The notes under the pieces were generated by a model. It did not search any database. It was not told where the DNA came from and saw only the letters and a list, made by a program, of their open reading frames with translations. Shown here in pieces: positions 1 through 12,200 of a stretch of DNA of 64,000 nt. The stretch's first letter is position 1. Each line of letters starts with the position of its first letter. Source of the stretch: Maylandia zebra (taxonomy: Eukaryota; Chordata; Actinopteri; Cichliformes; Cichlidae); assembly GCF_041146795.1 (NCBI RefSeq), contig NC_135187.1, forward strand, positions 5,157,556-5,221,555, written 5' to 3'. Both the position numbers and the translations under genes were made by a program.

Positions 1-267
1 CGGATGGCCCCCTACAGAGGGCAGTCCCTCCCCTCCTTTCCAGAGGGACGTGTACAGAGCGTCCATGACCCTGCTCAGAGGGACCCCCGACCGGGGCTGC
101 GTTCCCCTCCCTCGGACTCTCCACCCCAAAGCCCCGAAGCTCCGCGTCCACCTCAGGGGCTCAGGAGGTCAAGGAGGGAACGTAGGCTACCACCCCGCCT
201 CAGAGACTGTGTCGTTCCCTCGGGGACGAGGAACTTATTGCTGGGGGGGCAGTGTAACGATGGTTAA
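1..267 (+). CDS. C-terminal end of a Ty3/gypsy-type Pol, cut by the window edge
   Basis: The frame is open from the left edge to a TAA at 265-267. The peptide is rich in Pro, Ser and Arg and contains an RRSRRERRLPPR segment. Basic-proline tails of this kind typically end the integrase part of fish gypsy polyproteins. It runs straight into a G-rich tract (243-249) and an LTR start at 253, the expected order for Pol, polypurine tract and 3' LTR. The frame ends a few codons inside the LTR. No catalytic domain lies in the window, so the family call rests on tail composition plus LTR context. It could equally be the tail of another LTR-element polyprotein. Confidence 0.55.
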   Translation, partial: RMAPYRGQSLPSFPEGRVQSVHDPAQRDPRPGLRSPPSDSPPQSPEAPRPPQGLRRSRRERRLPPRLRDCVVPSGTRNLLLGGQCNDG

Positions 268-520
268 GTGTTATTGTACATGTTGGTTATCTTTGCACAC
301 TGTTGTTGTTCTTTTAAGATTCATGTTTGGTTGTGCTGCAGGAAGTAGGGAGGGTGGTGTGGAGGAAGGGGAGGGGGGACCTGGGTTCTGTGTTGTGTGG
401 GTGCCAGGCTGAAGAGAGGTGTAGCACGAGGGCGCTCTCCCCTGAGTTAGCAACCCGCTTGCTTGTGCCGAATAAACGGACAAACTGAGACCCAACCGTC
501 TGGTTCTTGAGAACGTTACA
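253..520 (+). mobile_element. 3' LTR of a Ty3/gypsy-like element (268 bp)
   Basis: The segment starts TGTAACG and ends CGTTACA, a perfect 7-bp inverted repeat with TG...CA ends. A run of seven G with a CAG just before the start looks like the polypurine tract. An AATAAA polyadenylation signal lies at 471-476, about 45 bp before the 3' end. The matching 5' LTR and the target duplication partner are outside the window. Confidence 0.75.
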
Positions 521-1287
521 ATACAATTTATGCTATATCCACACATTGAGTCAAGTATTTGTCAGTAATGCATTAATACAATATATTACTGAACTAAACA
601 AGAATAGAATATAGAATTAAAGATAAAGAAGAGCAAAATGATGGAGCTATTGACAGATTTTGAGGAGTGGACATATGGGGATTACATTACATTGTTATTG
701 CATGAAAAGACACGAGTGCAACCGTAAAGCACGAACTGCATCGAGGTCACAGACACACCTACGTTATGCTGCTAACACAAGTTTGGATCTTTGTAAAACA
801 TCTGCACAGACATGTTGACACAAGGCTACCCAAGAACCAGAGTGATTTTAAAGCCGAGTGAATGCTGACCCCAGCCCAGCAGCCAGACCCCGAATGTTAA
901 CATGTAAGCAGCCAGGCTGCTGCCCTTAAGTAGAATCACTGTTGAGTGCTTTAAAGTCCCCTTGAACTGTCTTCTGTTTCAGAAGTAAACTGTTTTTATT
1001 TTATTTTAATAATTGTCTCTGAACATTTCAGTGTGAACACTTGTTTTATGAGGGTGGGAGTTGCTGAGACCAAGATCTACTATGTGTGGGAAACTTATCA
1101 GTGCTGCAGTTTTAGATTAACAACTGTTTTCAGTTATGTTTACTGCATCTGATCCTTTTTGTGAGTTCCTGTTGTAAATGTTTAGTTTCTAATTTGAGAG
1201 TTGTGTTTGTGTTTTGCAAGGATCTGATTGAATCCTGCTGTCCTTTGTTTTAATTCGTCCACTCAACCCTGTACGGCTATAAGATGA

Positions 1288-1291
<4 letters not shown>
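521..1291. other. Non-coding stretch, nothing recognised
   Basis: AT-rich sequence with no open frame of note, no repeat I recognise and no credible exon. It is host or old-repeat flank of the LTR. Confidence 0.5.

Positions 1292-1338
<47 letters not shown>
1292..1338. repeat. (GT)n microsatellite
   Basis: About 23 uninterrupted GT units; the reading frames across it are artefacts. Confidence 0.97.
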
Positions 1339-1341
<3 letters not shown>

Positions 1342-4055
1342 GATAACTTCTTGTATTTTTCTAATTGTTTTTTGTTTGCAGCATTTCCCTTTCAAAGGGT
1401 GCTGCAGGTAAAGTATGGTTATACTTAGTAGTGTGAAATGACTGCACTGCTTTCAAAGATATGGTGTGATGATGGCAGTGCAGTTATAGCTATTTGGACT
1501 TTATTTATTTATTCATTTATTTTATTTTTCAGGCCTCGCTTGGACTTTAGTGTATATAGCGCATATAGTTAATCCTTTTTGGAGGATTACTGGAGGCCCC
1601 TGTGTTAAGGAGCTGGCAGGCTAATGACCACTTAATGTCTGAGCTGTCTCCATCACTGATTTATGTTCTAATGTGCACCTTTGTGGGGTGATGTCTAGAC
1701 AATTTCAAGGTTGCAGTGCATGTGTGTTTGCTCCTTACGTCACTTTTACTCGCTTGCACGGACTCAACATGAAGGTATGCTAACAGACAAACCAATTAAG
1801 TTTCCATATTCCATTCTTCATAATTCATTTAAGCCTTTAAAGCCAAGTGTATCGTATTTGATACATGTATTTTTGTGAGTTTGAGACTTTACATTATGAG
1901 CGTGACTTTCTTTTTTAAAACTCAAAAATGATATAAATTGCATGACAAATTTTTAGTGACTAAATTGCAAATATATGGCTTATTCAGCAAACGTGATACA
2001 AATGAAAACACTCCATTATCGAAAAATGAAAGATTTCTGGTAGTTATTTCATGGTTCAGGTTTTAAAGTGTTAATGGTACTACTAAGAACTGCTACAAAG
2101 TATTTTTACTTTATTATTTACTACCTTTGGCAGTAAATACTTTTGTAAGAAAAGTGAATAAAAATAAACAAGTTTAAGAATTTCAACAGTAGCTACTATG
2201 ACACCAGAGTGATTAAGTATAGTTCTCACATCTCTTTCTGGATTTTATAACTTTGCTTACTTCTACTACTTTTTGACAGATTCCAACCGCTGCTGGCCGG
2301 TCAGAGTATTTATTTCCTGTCAGATGCCAGAAGTTCAGAAATGAAGAACAAACAACTCCCGCCTCAGATGTCCAAACTGCTCAGATATGTTTGAACATGT
2401 TCCAGCATGTCTGAACAGGAACACCACACCTGGAGCTGGTCACAGTCAGAGGCCACACTGCAGGTCCCCAGATTAGGCTAGAAGCCCCCGCCTCCCCACC
2501 CCAGCTCAGTCTGCATAGTAAACAAGGCCTATAAATTCAAGACTGACTGGCCACAAAATGTCACTGACATCCTTCCTCGTTTCATGCATTTAAAACATAA
2601 GTGGCTGCTGACATGCATCAAATTCATTTTCCCGACAAAAAGGTCCTTAGGTGAACTCTAAAACACGAGGTTTAGATATTACGGCTGCTTTAGTAGAGTT
2701 GAAATATTTCAGGATGTGAGACTAGTATTAGATATGACAACTTAATTTCACTACCTTGTGGTAGCTCAAAATAAGGAAGTAAATGGGAAGTAAATGCTCG
2801 CTGTGTTGAAATATGTGGAGGATGTACTACTGCAGTGATGACAGTTCTTACAGCAATGAATGTGGCAGATCATTCTGTTACCTTCTAATATTCTATGATT
2901 CTTTAGTGAGCAACACTTAAGTTCTTTCACATTCAACCACTCACCACCTCCAACTTTATCTCTTTCCATGCCATTTTTTCTTATCATGTTTCCTGCATGC
3001 AATATTTACCAAAAAAGCCTTCTTTCTTAGGAAATATATAATTTATCTTGCACCGAACACATTCTGAGTGTATTTGCCTTTCCAAACATTATGCACACAA
3101 GATAGTGAGTTCTTAATAATTTCATTTACGTCTCATCCATTTACACATTACTCATCCCGACTTCCTGCTTCACTCAGAGACATAAAGAACCACAGCAAAA
3201 CCAGACTTTGACGTGTCAAAGATGTCAAAACTTCTCTTCAGATTACACAGAGGGGTATTTTTCAGACTGTCTTTTCTTTAGTTGCATGCCAAGGGGAACA
3301 TTTAAAAAAAAATCCTTAAACCTCATGGAAAGATTTGGAAGGAGTAAAACAAACAGTGAAAGAATGTTATCGAAAAAATATGAGGAAAGATTAGTCAGCA
3401 AAGCAGGGCAGATGAGTTGTTTGGAAAAAAGCAGCAGGCAGGTTTTCAAAAAGTCAGCATGTACAGCAATTAAAGTTAATCTTCATAAAGTACGGTATGA
3501 TTTTTAATCAAGAACCACAATAGGAAGTGGCTCCTGGCTGGATGAGAGAATTAAAGCATGACAGAAGAACAGACGTCAGGGGTTTTATAAGTCTGTAAAT
3601 AAAAGAGATAAACATCACAGTTTGTTATTTTTCTCCAATTTGTGACGTTAAAGTTTTTTTTGTCTGAAGCATCTGCCAAACTTCTTTTGCAATCAAGTAC
3701 TTTTTGTGTATCCACTTTCCTATCAATTCTTACTTAAGTCAACGATTTCCTTTATTTCATTTACTCATAAATTTTTCACATGAAATTTTATCAATTTAAG
3801 CAAGAGAGTAAATTTCTTCTGCTCTTCAGCCACTTTTTAAAACCTTCACCAGTTTAAGAAGTTTCATTTCTTTTTCTGAATACTGATAATTAAAATGATA
3901 GTTTTCATTCCGTCTAATGTATTTTAGTCAAAATATTGTTCTGTTTTTTACTTTGTAGCATTACCACATCTAATCTCACCTCCTTTTACTTCAGCTCACC
4001 TCACTTTGTGGCTTTACTTAATTTTAATTTACAACCATATGTCATAAACGGCTGT
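1339..4055. other. Non-coding stretch; possible orphan splice signals only
   Basis: Mostly AT-rich. A pyrimidine-rich tract ending in CAG at 1379-1381 and a CAG/GTAAAG at 1405-1413 bracket a 26-nt segment that could be a microexon, but no partner exon is visible. A TATAAA-like box lies at about 2530 in a more GC-rich stretch (2280-2560). No convincing gene model can be built. Confidence 0.4.
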
Positions 4056-4552
4056 GTAGCGCTGGCAGGATAGGACCCAAATGTATTGTCACAGGCATGA
4101 CTTAAACTCCAAGAACACAGCTTCATTTGCTGAACAAAAAAGCGATGCAAAACTATATAAGGAAATCTATGAATCTGAACATGTAGGGAAACACAGGGAG
4201 AATTACACAGCCAGGAGGGAGATCACGACACAGGACCGAGGGAGACGCTGACATAATTACACAGAAGGATAACGAGGAAAGTGAGAACACATGGGGAACA
4301 CAGCTGACATGAATTAACATGACACCACAGGTGAAGCACAACTAGACATCCTGAACGTGGAAACACGAGACCTTCACAATAAAACAGGAAACGAGGTACA
4401 TGACACAGAAGTGGAGGAAAGGCATAAAAACAGAACAGCCTAGGCATTATAGGAATAAACTCAAGACTAACTAAAGGAATTTAACAATAAACTATATGAC
4501 ATGAAAATGCAAGAACACAGAAAACTGGGTCAAATGACCCAGGACCACGACA
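4056..4552 (-). mobile_element. LTR-like dispersed repeat, copy A
   Basis: Read on the minus strand it begins TGTCGTGGTCCTGGGTC and ends near a GTGACA followed by a GGGTCCTAT-like tail. It shares this start and its internal style (aacacagctg, ttcctgttttattgtgaag, ctcgttatccttctgtg) with copies near 36.4-38.2, 45.5-45.9 and 54.7-55.5 kb. It looks like a solo LTR of a fish LTR retroelement. Boundaries are approximate and I could not pair a target duplication here. Confidence 0.5.
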
Positions 4553-4879
4553 CCACAGGTAGCTGTCCTTCAATTTCTTTTGTACTTTTCCTTATCTTAA
4601 CTTACTAGACTTCAATTTTCTTAACTGCTCACTTTGACATAAATTCAGTTTTATTTACATCATCACGTTTTATCTCATCTGGTTGAAGAACCAATTAGCA
4701 AGACACACTCACTGCTCCACCTAGAGGATTGGTTAGACATTAGTGATTACCAAACTCCAGTCCTCGAGGACTTTTCCATGTGTCCCTGCTTCAGCACACC
4801 TAAATACCATTTGTAGGTCATTAGAAAGACAAGTAGGTTTAAGTAAATCTAAGTGCTTGGAAAAATGTACTTCTATTGC

Positions 4880-5500
4880 ACCATGTTCATTCACTCATGA
4901 GCTGCTGTAACATGAATCAAATGGCTGAATTGCTGCCTCAGCATGCAGTCAAATCTATAGAAGCTGTGTCCCAAAACATAGGCTGCCTCCTCCTGAGGCC
5001 ACACTTGTAGACAGATTACGTCACAGCGATGCGCTGAAGGCTGTCCCAATTCGTAGACTCCCCCAAATCCGGCCGACAAATGCGTCCTCCTTTTCCTCAG
5101 ATTTGAAGCAGGGGTCAGGTGTATCCTTCGTGGCCCACCAAATCCCAGAATTCATAGCGTGGCCCAGCCAATTCCAGTTTCCAACAATGGCGGCCGCTAC
5201 TAAGTTTTAAAATTACTCTTATTACACTTTCTGGGTCACAAAATAAACTTTTAAGATATTTTCAGGCAAGAATGTAGCTGTGTGAACTTCAAATATCTGC
5301 TTGGTTTATCAAGACATCACATATTTGCAAAAGTGCTCCGACGTTGTCGGAGATGTCTGTTACCCACCTGCTCGATAGCAAGCCGGGGGGTTCAATGGTC
5401 ATTTGAGTCTGCGAGAACAGCAGACTCCCGGCTTCATTGTTTTCAGGCCCCCGCGGTCTTTCACTACTCAGGTTAAACATGATATATAAGTCGCTCGGAT
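4880..5500. repeat. Dispersed non-autonomous repeat, class uncertain
   Basis: Segments such as gtgtcccaaaacataggctg, gattacgtcacagcgatgcg and atcccagaattcatagcg recur in many fish repeats that I associate with non-autonomous DNA transposons. No transposase and no clear terminal inverted repeats were found. The call is from recognition of the repeat style, not from a second copy in this window. Confidence 0.35.
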
Positions 5501-5618
5501 AACTTAAAAATGTTATTGTTTGGCTTTTTTCAGTGTTTTATTTGTTCCTGAGTAAATTGGTTTGGCTGAGATCAAAGTTTTGAGATTAGATTAAATAAAA
5601 CTTTATTAATTCCTGGGT

Positions 5619-6261
5619 TGTAACACACCCAAAAAGATTCTAGGTCTGACCAACCGTCTCAGCTGTGGGCAAAAAAATGACAGTCATAAAAATTCTAAAA
5701 GATAATTTATTGATACAGTACTCAAAAGATAAAACAGTCCAGTGTCCCATTTGCAGATCAAGTAAAAGCACACAGTCCCAAGGCCAGAACCAGCTATGCC
5801 ACAACGCCAGTTGCACTCCACACATCGACTTCAACAGGGTTAGCAGTTGTCCTTTGAGACTAACCACCCTTAAAATAGATAGCCAGTGGTCACTCCAGCC
5901 TCTGCAACTCCGCTGCCTTTAGGCTGTGGCATATAATAGGCCCTGGCCTGCACAGAGAGACAAAATTACACCTTCACTATATAATTCACAGCGCACAACC
6001 CATCCATCCCAAACATATCAGGCTTCATCACATTACAAACCTGCACAGAGAGACAAAATCACACAGCAGTGTTTGTTGTGTGGGCTATAAGTAGACCAGT
6101 GTATCAGTGCAATCAGTTACACCTGCCTCTAATTAGTCCAACCCCATTACAGCCATTAGCTCACCAAAAATGTGGCACACACAACCACTCACAACTCAGT
6201 GCAACTTCACACAATAATATGGAGTTGAATTAATACAGGCACATTAGTCTACCATGTTACA
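5619..6261 (-). mobile_element. Solo LTR (643 bp) with 4-bp target duplication
   Basis: The ends are TGTAACA and TGTTACA, an inverted repeat. GGGT sits immediately on both sides (5615-5618 and 6262-6265), a 4-bp target-site duplication. Read on the minus strand an AATAAA lies about 85 bp before the 3' end. No internal coding region remains, so this is a solo LTR left by LTR-LTR recombination. It interrupts an older repeat whose two halves read ...aataaaactttattaattcctgggt and gggttcctccggg.... Confidence 0.78.
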
Positions 6262-6265
6262 GGGT

Positions 6266-8809
6266 TCCTCCGGGATTTTCACACAGCTGAATAAACGTTG
6301 AACAGAAAACTGATTAAACAGAAGTGTGAGGTGGTTAAAAAATTTACTCCAGTGTCCTGTTATATTTTAGATAGCAAGGAGCAGACAGCCAAGTTTATTC
6401 AACTCCAATGGTCGTAGTTCCTAGTAAAACTAAACCAAACTTTCATTTGATGGTGAACGAGATTCAATCATTCTGGTTATGACTGTTTACGAGCTTCTGT
6501 GACTTGATTAGTTTGTGAAATAAAGCCATCCAAAGACAAGAACATATCACTTTCTTTCTGTCTTTCACAGATCAGAGCGACCAGTGAACTGTGATGGATT
6601 GGGAACCGGATGAGCTTCTACAACCAGAACTACTTAAATGATGTTACTTTCAACCTTTCCACCAGAGGGCTCAGTGGGTGGTTTTGAAAAGTGTGAAACC
6701 TGCAGAGAAGTTCTTAATATTTTACAATAAAACATACTCATATCACATAAATAAGTTAAATACTAGAGTGTAGTCCGAGATACTTTACATGGGATAATTA
6801 TGAGACATTAAAGAGACACTTTAAACAACACGATGCAATATACAGAAAACCAGGAACATGAAGACGATGGGGCTGTAACAGTGAGAATCATAAAGAAGCG
6901 AAAAACAGAAAGTAAAATGAGAAATGAAAGACAGATAACCTTCAAAGTAAGACAGGAAATAACCTAAAGACAAGACAGCAGAACTCATGACTCGAAGGGT
7001 AACACTAAGCAGCATCACAGAAGTGATGGAAGTCACTGACACTTAGATAAGACAGAGGGAACTCAAACTGTGGAGATTAGTAATAAACTGAAACATATCA
7101 CTAGAACAACCATAAACCTAAAGCAGGAACTCAAAACCTTGACCAACGTTTTCTTTCAGCTGCTCCCATTAGGCCACATCATCGTCCTCCATCTCATCCT
7201 CTCCCAAGAATCTCTTCTGTAACATCAACCCTCTGCATGTCCTCCTTCACTACGTCCATGAACCTCCACCTACCTGGCAGCTCCATAGTCTACATCCTTT
7301 GTCCAATATGTCCACCCCACCAACAGTAGGGCAGTAAAACAAGAATAAATTAAAACTCAGATGGACTGTAAAAAAATCTTTTGCTTTTTCTAATTTTGTA
7401 TTCTTGTCTAATATTACTAAGCTCAGTATGTAGCACATGAATGAGTTTTCCTGAAACTGTAGCATCTACATTTCTTTTTGGCAAGATGTTGACTCCACCA
7501 ACAGTCTGGTCACGTTATCATACATGAATCTAGCTTCTTGTTTCAAAAATCCACAGACTCGTATCCTGCTCGATATAGACATGTAGCAACGGCACGCAAT
7601 CGCTGCTATGCAGAGACGCTCTGCAGGTACTGACACGCACTGCAAAATGCAAATCTCAGCTTTGATTTTGGGTCAAACTGTGCTGCTTTGAACGTGTCCA
7701 TCACACATGTGCCTACTTTTCCTGCCGCTATCAGTCTAAATTACACAGATGCAGGGACTTGTTACAACTGAACCCTGAAATTATATTTGGGTGCAGTGAG
7801 GTGATATTGGGGTGTATTTCACCTCAACTCATCAACTCGTTTCATTGTCAAAAATCAAAGAGTCTTAAAACACAGGTCTTACTGCTGGTTTGTGTAATTT
7901 ACTGTAGGTTTTTTGTCTGTCTGTCTCAGATACAGGAGACTCCCGACATCACTAACTGGTGAATCATCAGTCATGTTTTTGTCAATTATTAGTGTTCATG
8001 AAGTTCACTGATTCAGTGACTGTCTGTGACTCATCAGCCACGAAATCCAATTGTGCAATTTCAAAGCAGAGATGACTGTAGCCCGAGCACTACCATGATG
8101 GAGCTCACAAAAGTGCAAACCTAGAGACACACGGTGAACTTCATTAATCCTCTCAGGCTTTGAGCTTCACACAGATATAAGCCAACATTCTTCTTGAATT
8201 GTATACCAATTTTTTTAACCCCTCAGTCATAAAAGGCTGACGGGGTAATGTCTTCACCCTGCTGGGTCCCTTGAGAGTGAGGCAACACCGGAGCTTTAAA
8301 TTGATACAGCTGGTGCTTCTACCAGAAATGTCGAATTTCAGTGACCTTTACATGAAGAGGTTAAGTTTTCTGAAAATCTTGTGCATGCCATAACTTTCAG
8401 AACACGGCGACGTAAGATTTTGAAATTTATACAGCAGGTATAGGTACAGGCTGAGGGGAAGCACAGTTGGTCGGCAGCATTTTTTTTTCCTTCACTCTTT
8501 AGGGTTTTGGTTAAGAAATATGAGAACTTATTAATTGTATGATCTGAACTAGAATTGATGCTTTAAGAAAGACCAAGTTCAGGGATTTTCTTTTCTTTAG
8601 GGTTCAATGTGAGGTGGTCTCTGGCTGGGGAAGACAAAGCTGATGGCAGGTAGGTTTCCGGATATGTTTTCCCAAAGGTGATACAGGCTTGTTTCGAGCT
8701 GACACGTAAGAAGAATGTAGAGAACAGAGAGAATCACAGGTGGGCAGAAAAAATGACAAGTTAATTAGTGATTCTTGGCTGTCGTTGTAAAAGTGAGCAG
8801 GGATGGTTG
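6266..8809. other. Non-coding stretch with one possible orphan exon
   Basis: A strong polypyrimidine tract and acceptor (about 6550-6570, ...ctgtctttcacag) precede ATCAGAGCGACC..., with an ATG at about 6594 opening only 15 codons before TGA. No donor or further exons were found. About 6785-7130 has the character of an old LTR-like repeat on the minus strand. The rest shows nothing I can name. Confidence 0.35.
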
Positions 8810-8905
8810 TGTTACCCTGAGAGAGACTGGTGACCTGTCTCGGTCCATAGCAGCTGGGGGAGGCTTCAGCACCCGCTGAGATGGATAAAGCAGAAGATGG
8901 ATGGA
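8810..8905 (+). repeat. L2-type SINE/LINE 3' tail, degenerate
   Basis: The order 'agactggtgacctgtc', 'agctgggggaggcttcagc' and 'gatggataaagcagaagatggatggatg' is the usual fish L2-related 3' tail ending in an ATGG microsatellite. Confidence 0.55.
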
Positions 8906-9569
8906 TGTGAAACACATCTTTCTCTGTTGTCTCTGTACCAGGTGCAGGTCTTAAGGGGTTATTATCATAAAAGCAGCATTTCAGATTGAGGCCTGCAGAA
9001 AGAGAACTAGAACTAGAACATCTGGAGGAGAACAGCAATAAAATGCCAGTATCTCCATGCTGTAGAGAAATGAAGCAGTTTAAGCACTTTTTAAGCACTG
9101 TCCTCTTCACATATGTATAGCAGTGCATGCACTATGAGGTCTCTATCCTCAGCTCTATAACCCCAGATGTTGTTTTTTCAAATGTGTCGTCTTGAATCTG
9201 GGTGACATTCTTTCACACAGCTCTCTCTGGCTTTAAACAATTTCCTCTGAATCTCCCAAAACTTGTAAAAAAGATAAAAGTGTAAAAAAAAAATCCCTGG
9301 AGGGCTTCATAATTGTAAAACAAGTTGTACCGCCAGAGTCTTTAAAAACATTTACACAAAAAAAATACTCATTGTGGGAATGTTCTATATTTTTTCCTTT
9401 TTGGAAAGTGGCTGCTGGAAGTTCTTCCCACAGTCCAGAGACATGCTTGGGTTAAAGTCTTTAAAATACTTTCCAAAATCTCCCAAACTTTGTCTTCTGG
9501 GAGACAGATTTGAGTTACTTTCAGATGTAACTAAAGCAGAAATCACTCTATCACTGCAAAATGTTTGTC

Positions 9570-9635
9570 TCCATGTGTTAGCCCTGTGACAGACTAATGA
9601 TCTGTCCAGGGTTTATCCTGCCTCTCGCCCAGTGG
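9570..9635 (+). repeat. L2-type SINE tail, left half (split by Tc1)
   Basis: It carries 'gtgacagactaatgatctgtc' and 'cctgcctctcgccc'. The expected continuation (tagctgggctaggctccagc... ending in aagaggatggatgga, to about 11310) lies on the far side of the Tc1 copy. The Tc1 therefore inserted into this older repeat at a TA. Confidence 0.65.
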
Positions 9636-9637
9636 TA

Positions 9638-11243
9638 CAGTGGGGCAAAAAAGTATTTAGTCAGCCACCGATTGTGCAAGTTCCCCCACTTAAAATGATG
9701 ACAGAGGTCAGTAATTTGCACCAGAGGTACACTTCAACTGTGAGAGACAGAATGTGAAAAAAAAAAATCCATGAATCCACATGGTAGGATTTGTAAAGAA
9801 TTTATTCGTAAATTAGGGTGGAAAATAAGTATTTGGTCACCTCAAACTAGGAAAATCTCTGGCTCCCACAGACCTGTAACGTCTTCTGTAAGAAGCTTTT
9901 CTGTCCCCCACTCGTTACCTGTATGAATGGCACCTGTTTGAACTCATCATCTGTATAAAAGACACCTGTCCACAGCCTCAAACAGTCAGACTCCAAACTC
10001 CGCCATGGCCAAGACAAAAGAGCTTTCGAAGGACACCAGGAAAAGTATTGTAGACCTGCACCAGACTGGGAAGAGTGAATCTACAATAGGCAAGCAGCTT
10101 GGTGTGAAGAAATCAACTGTGGGAGCAATCATCAGAAAATGGAAGACATACAAGACCACTGATAATCTCCCTCGATCTGGGGCTCCACGCAAGATCTCAT
10201 CCCGTGGGGTCAAAATGATCATGAGAACGGTGAGCAAAGATCCCAGAACCACACGGGGGGACCTGGTGAATGACCTGCAGAGAGCTGGGACCAAAGTAAC
10301 AAAGGTCACCATCAGTAACACACTACAACGGCAGGGAATCAAATCCCGCAGTGCCAGACGTGTTCCGCTGCTGAAGCCAGCGCATGTCCAGGCCCGTCTG
10401 AAGTTTGCCAGAGAGCACATGGATGATACAGCAGAGGATTGGGAGAATGTCATGTGGTCAGATGAAACCAAAGTAGAACTTTTTGGTATAAACTCAACTC
10501 GTCGTGTTTGGAGGAAGAAGAATACTGAGTTGCATCCCAAGAACACCATACCTACTGTGAAGCATGGGGGTGGAAACATCATGCTATGGGGCTGTTTTTC
10601 TGCCAAGGGGACAGGACGACTGATCCGTGTTAAGGACAGAATGAATGGGGCCATGTATCGTGAGATTTTGAGCCAAAACCTCCTTCCATCAGTGAGAACT
10701 TTGAAGATGAAACGAGGCTGGGTCTTCCAACATGACAATGATCCAAAACACACCGCCCGGGCAACAAAGGAGTGGCTCCGTAAGAAGCATTTGAAAGTCC
10801 TGGAGTGGCCTAGCCAGTCTCCAGACCTCAACCCCATAGAAAATCTGTGGCGGGAGTTGAAAGTCCGTGTTGCTCGGCGACAGCCCCAAAACATCACTGC
10901 TCTCGAGAAGATCTGCATGGAGTAATGGGCCAAAATACCAGCTACTGTGTGTGCAAACCTGGTAAAGACCTATAGTAAACGTTTGACCTCTGTTATTGCC
11001 AACAAAGGTTATGTTACAAAGTATTGAGTTGTATTTTTGTTATTGACCAAATACTTATTTTCCACCCTGATTTACGAATAAATTCTTTACAAATCCTACC
11101 ATGTGGATTCATGGATTTTTTTTTCACATTCTGTCTCTCACAGTTGAAGTGTACCTCTGGTGCAAATTACTGACCTCTGTCATCATTTTAGGTGGGGGAA
11201 CTTGCACAATCGGTGGCTGACTAAATACTTTTTTGCCTCACTG
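9638..11243 (+). mobile_element. Tc1/mariner element copy 1 (1606 bp)
   Basis: Long terminal inverted repeats of about 200 bp begin CAGTGGGGC at the left and end GCCTCACTG at the right. TA dinucleotides at 9636-9637 and 11244-11245 are the target duplication. The internal region holds one transposase reading frame on the plus strand. It is nearly identical to the copy at 26392-27992, so both are young. The right outermost terminus differs from the left by a substitution or two, whereas copy 2 has matching termini. Confidence 0.95.
10005..11027 (+). pseudogene. Tc1 transposase (DD34E), truncated by a nonsense mutation
   Basis: This is a cut-and-paste transposase that binds the terminal repeats and catalyses excision and TA-targeted integration. 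The ATG at 10005 opens [12 protein letters not shown]. An N-terminal paired-like helix-turn-helix pair covers roughly residues 1-110. Catalytic residues are visible: Asp in WSDETK, Asp in QHDNDPKHT, and Glu in NPIENLW 35 positions later (34 between), the DD34E signature. The frame stops at 10923-10925 (TAA), where copy 2 has GAA. The original stop is at 11025-11027, so the protein is 306 instead of 340 residues and lacks the last 34. Catalytic residues are retained, so residual activity cannot be excluded, but the tail is conserved in copy 2 and its loss is probably damaging. Confidence 0.93.
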
Positions 11244-11329
11244 TAGCTGGGCTAGGCTCCAGCTCCCCCATTGCAACCCTGAAAAAGATAAGGGGAAGAG
11301 GATGGATGGACATAATTGCATAAGTGTAG

Positions 11330-11420
11330 CAGTGCAGTAAAATCTGAATGTAGCGTAAAGCACTTTGTGGTCCTTAGGGACTAAGTAAAGTGCTATACAA
11401 ATACAGGCCATTTACCATTT
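11330..11420 (+). repeat. SINE 3' tail fragment
   Basis: The segment 'aagcactttgtggtcc...aagtgctatacaaatacaggccatttacc' matches the tail style of the SINE at 32849-33208 read on its own strand. Confidence 0.5.
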
Positions 11421-12200
11421 TATTGTAAAGTTGCAGATCAAAACGTAATGAGAAGTTTTCCTTCATGTCTGTAACTGCTGACGCTGGAAATCACACACAC
11501 ACACACCTGCTTGCACCACAATAACAATGGCACCCTGTGCTTGCCCGCAGCCATGCCCACTGTGGTTTCATCACAGCACTGAGATGCTGACTAATTAAAG
11601 AAATGCTTCCGACGCGGCCAAAAAGTCCCGTGTTGAAACAAGTCGCTTGTTTTCCCAAACTGTATTTTATTGTGTCTAACACGTTCCCCAGTGTTATGGA
11701 CAATAAATCTGTGTATGTGCTCATTATTCAAGTGGTAAGAAAAAGGAAGAAAAAGATGAAAAGGAAGAAACTGTGTCAGCACATTTATGAATGAACAAAA
11801 GGGTTACTTTAATGGCTAAATTGTCGACAGTGATGAATTCCCAGTTACGGAGTAAAGGTTATGAAGACTGTTTTTGTTGACAGATCTTGTAGATATAGAG
11901 ATCTGTCATATATAGTTCATGGCAGTAGTACTTAAATCTTAAAAGTTAGTCATAGCTCGCTGCCAAATAAACAAATGTAGAAGGTGAATAAATACAGGAA
12001 AAACTTAAAAGTAGCATTACAGGCTTGGATAGATTCTTAGCCACTGTACCACAGATTTATATGACTCTGTTGGGTTCTTACATACAAAGCAATGTATTGT
12101 ATATAATGTTTTTGTTTACACTGTTAATTCCTAATAAGCATCATCTGGGTAGGTGCAGCATAAACAGATTTGTCAGCAGAAGACAGGTTTTTTTAATCCA
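11421..12200. other. Non-coding stretch, nothing recognised
   Basis: It holds a short CA run at about 11493-11505 and AT-rich sequence. No exon or repeat family is recognised. Confidence 0.4.

Noticed and set aside
8604..9128. Minus-strand frame of 174 codons
   Set aside because: Low-complexity composition, overlaps an L2-type tail, no domain and no splice context.
9986..10933. Long antisense frame (315 codons) opposite the Tc1 transposase
   Set aside because: It is a shadow of the transposase frame and recurs opposite copy 2; it has no domain of its own.
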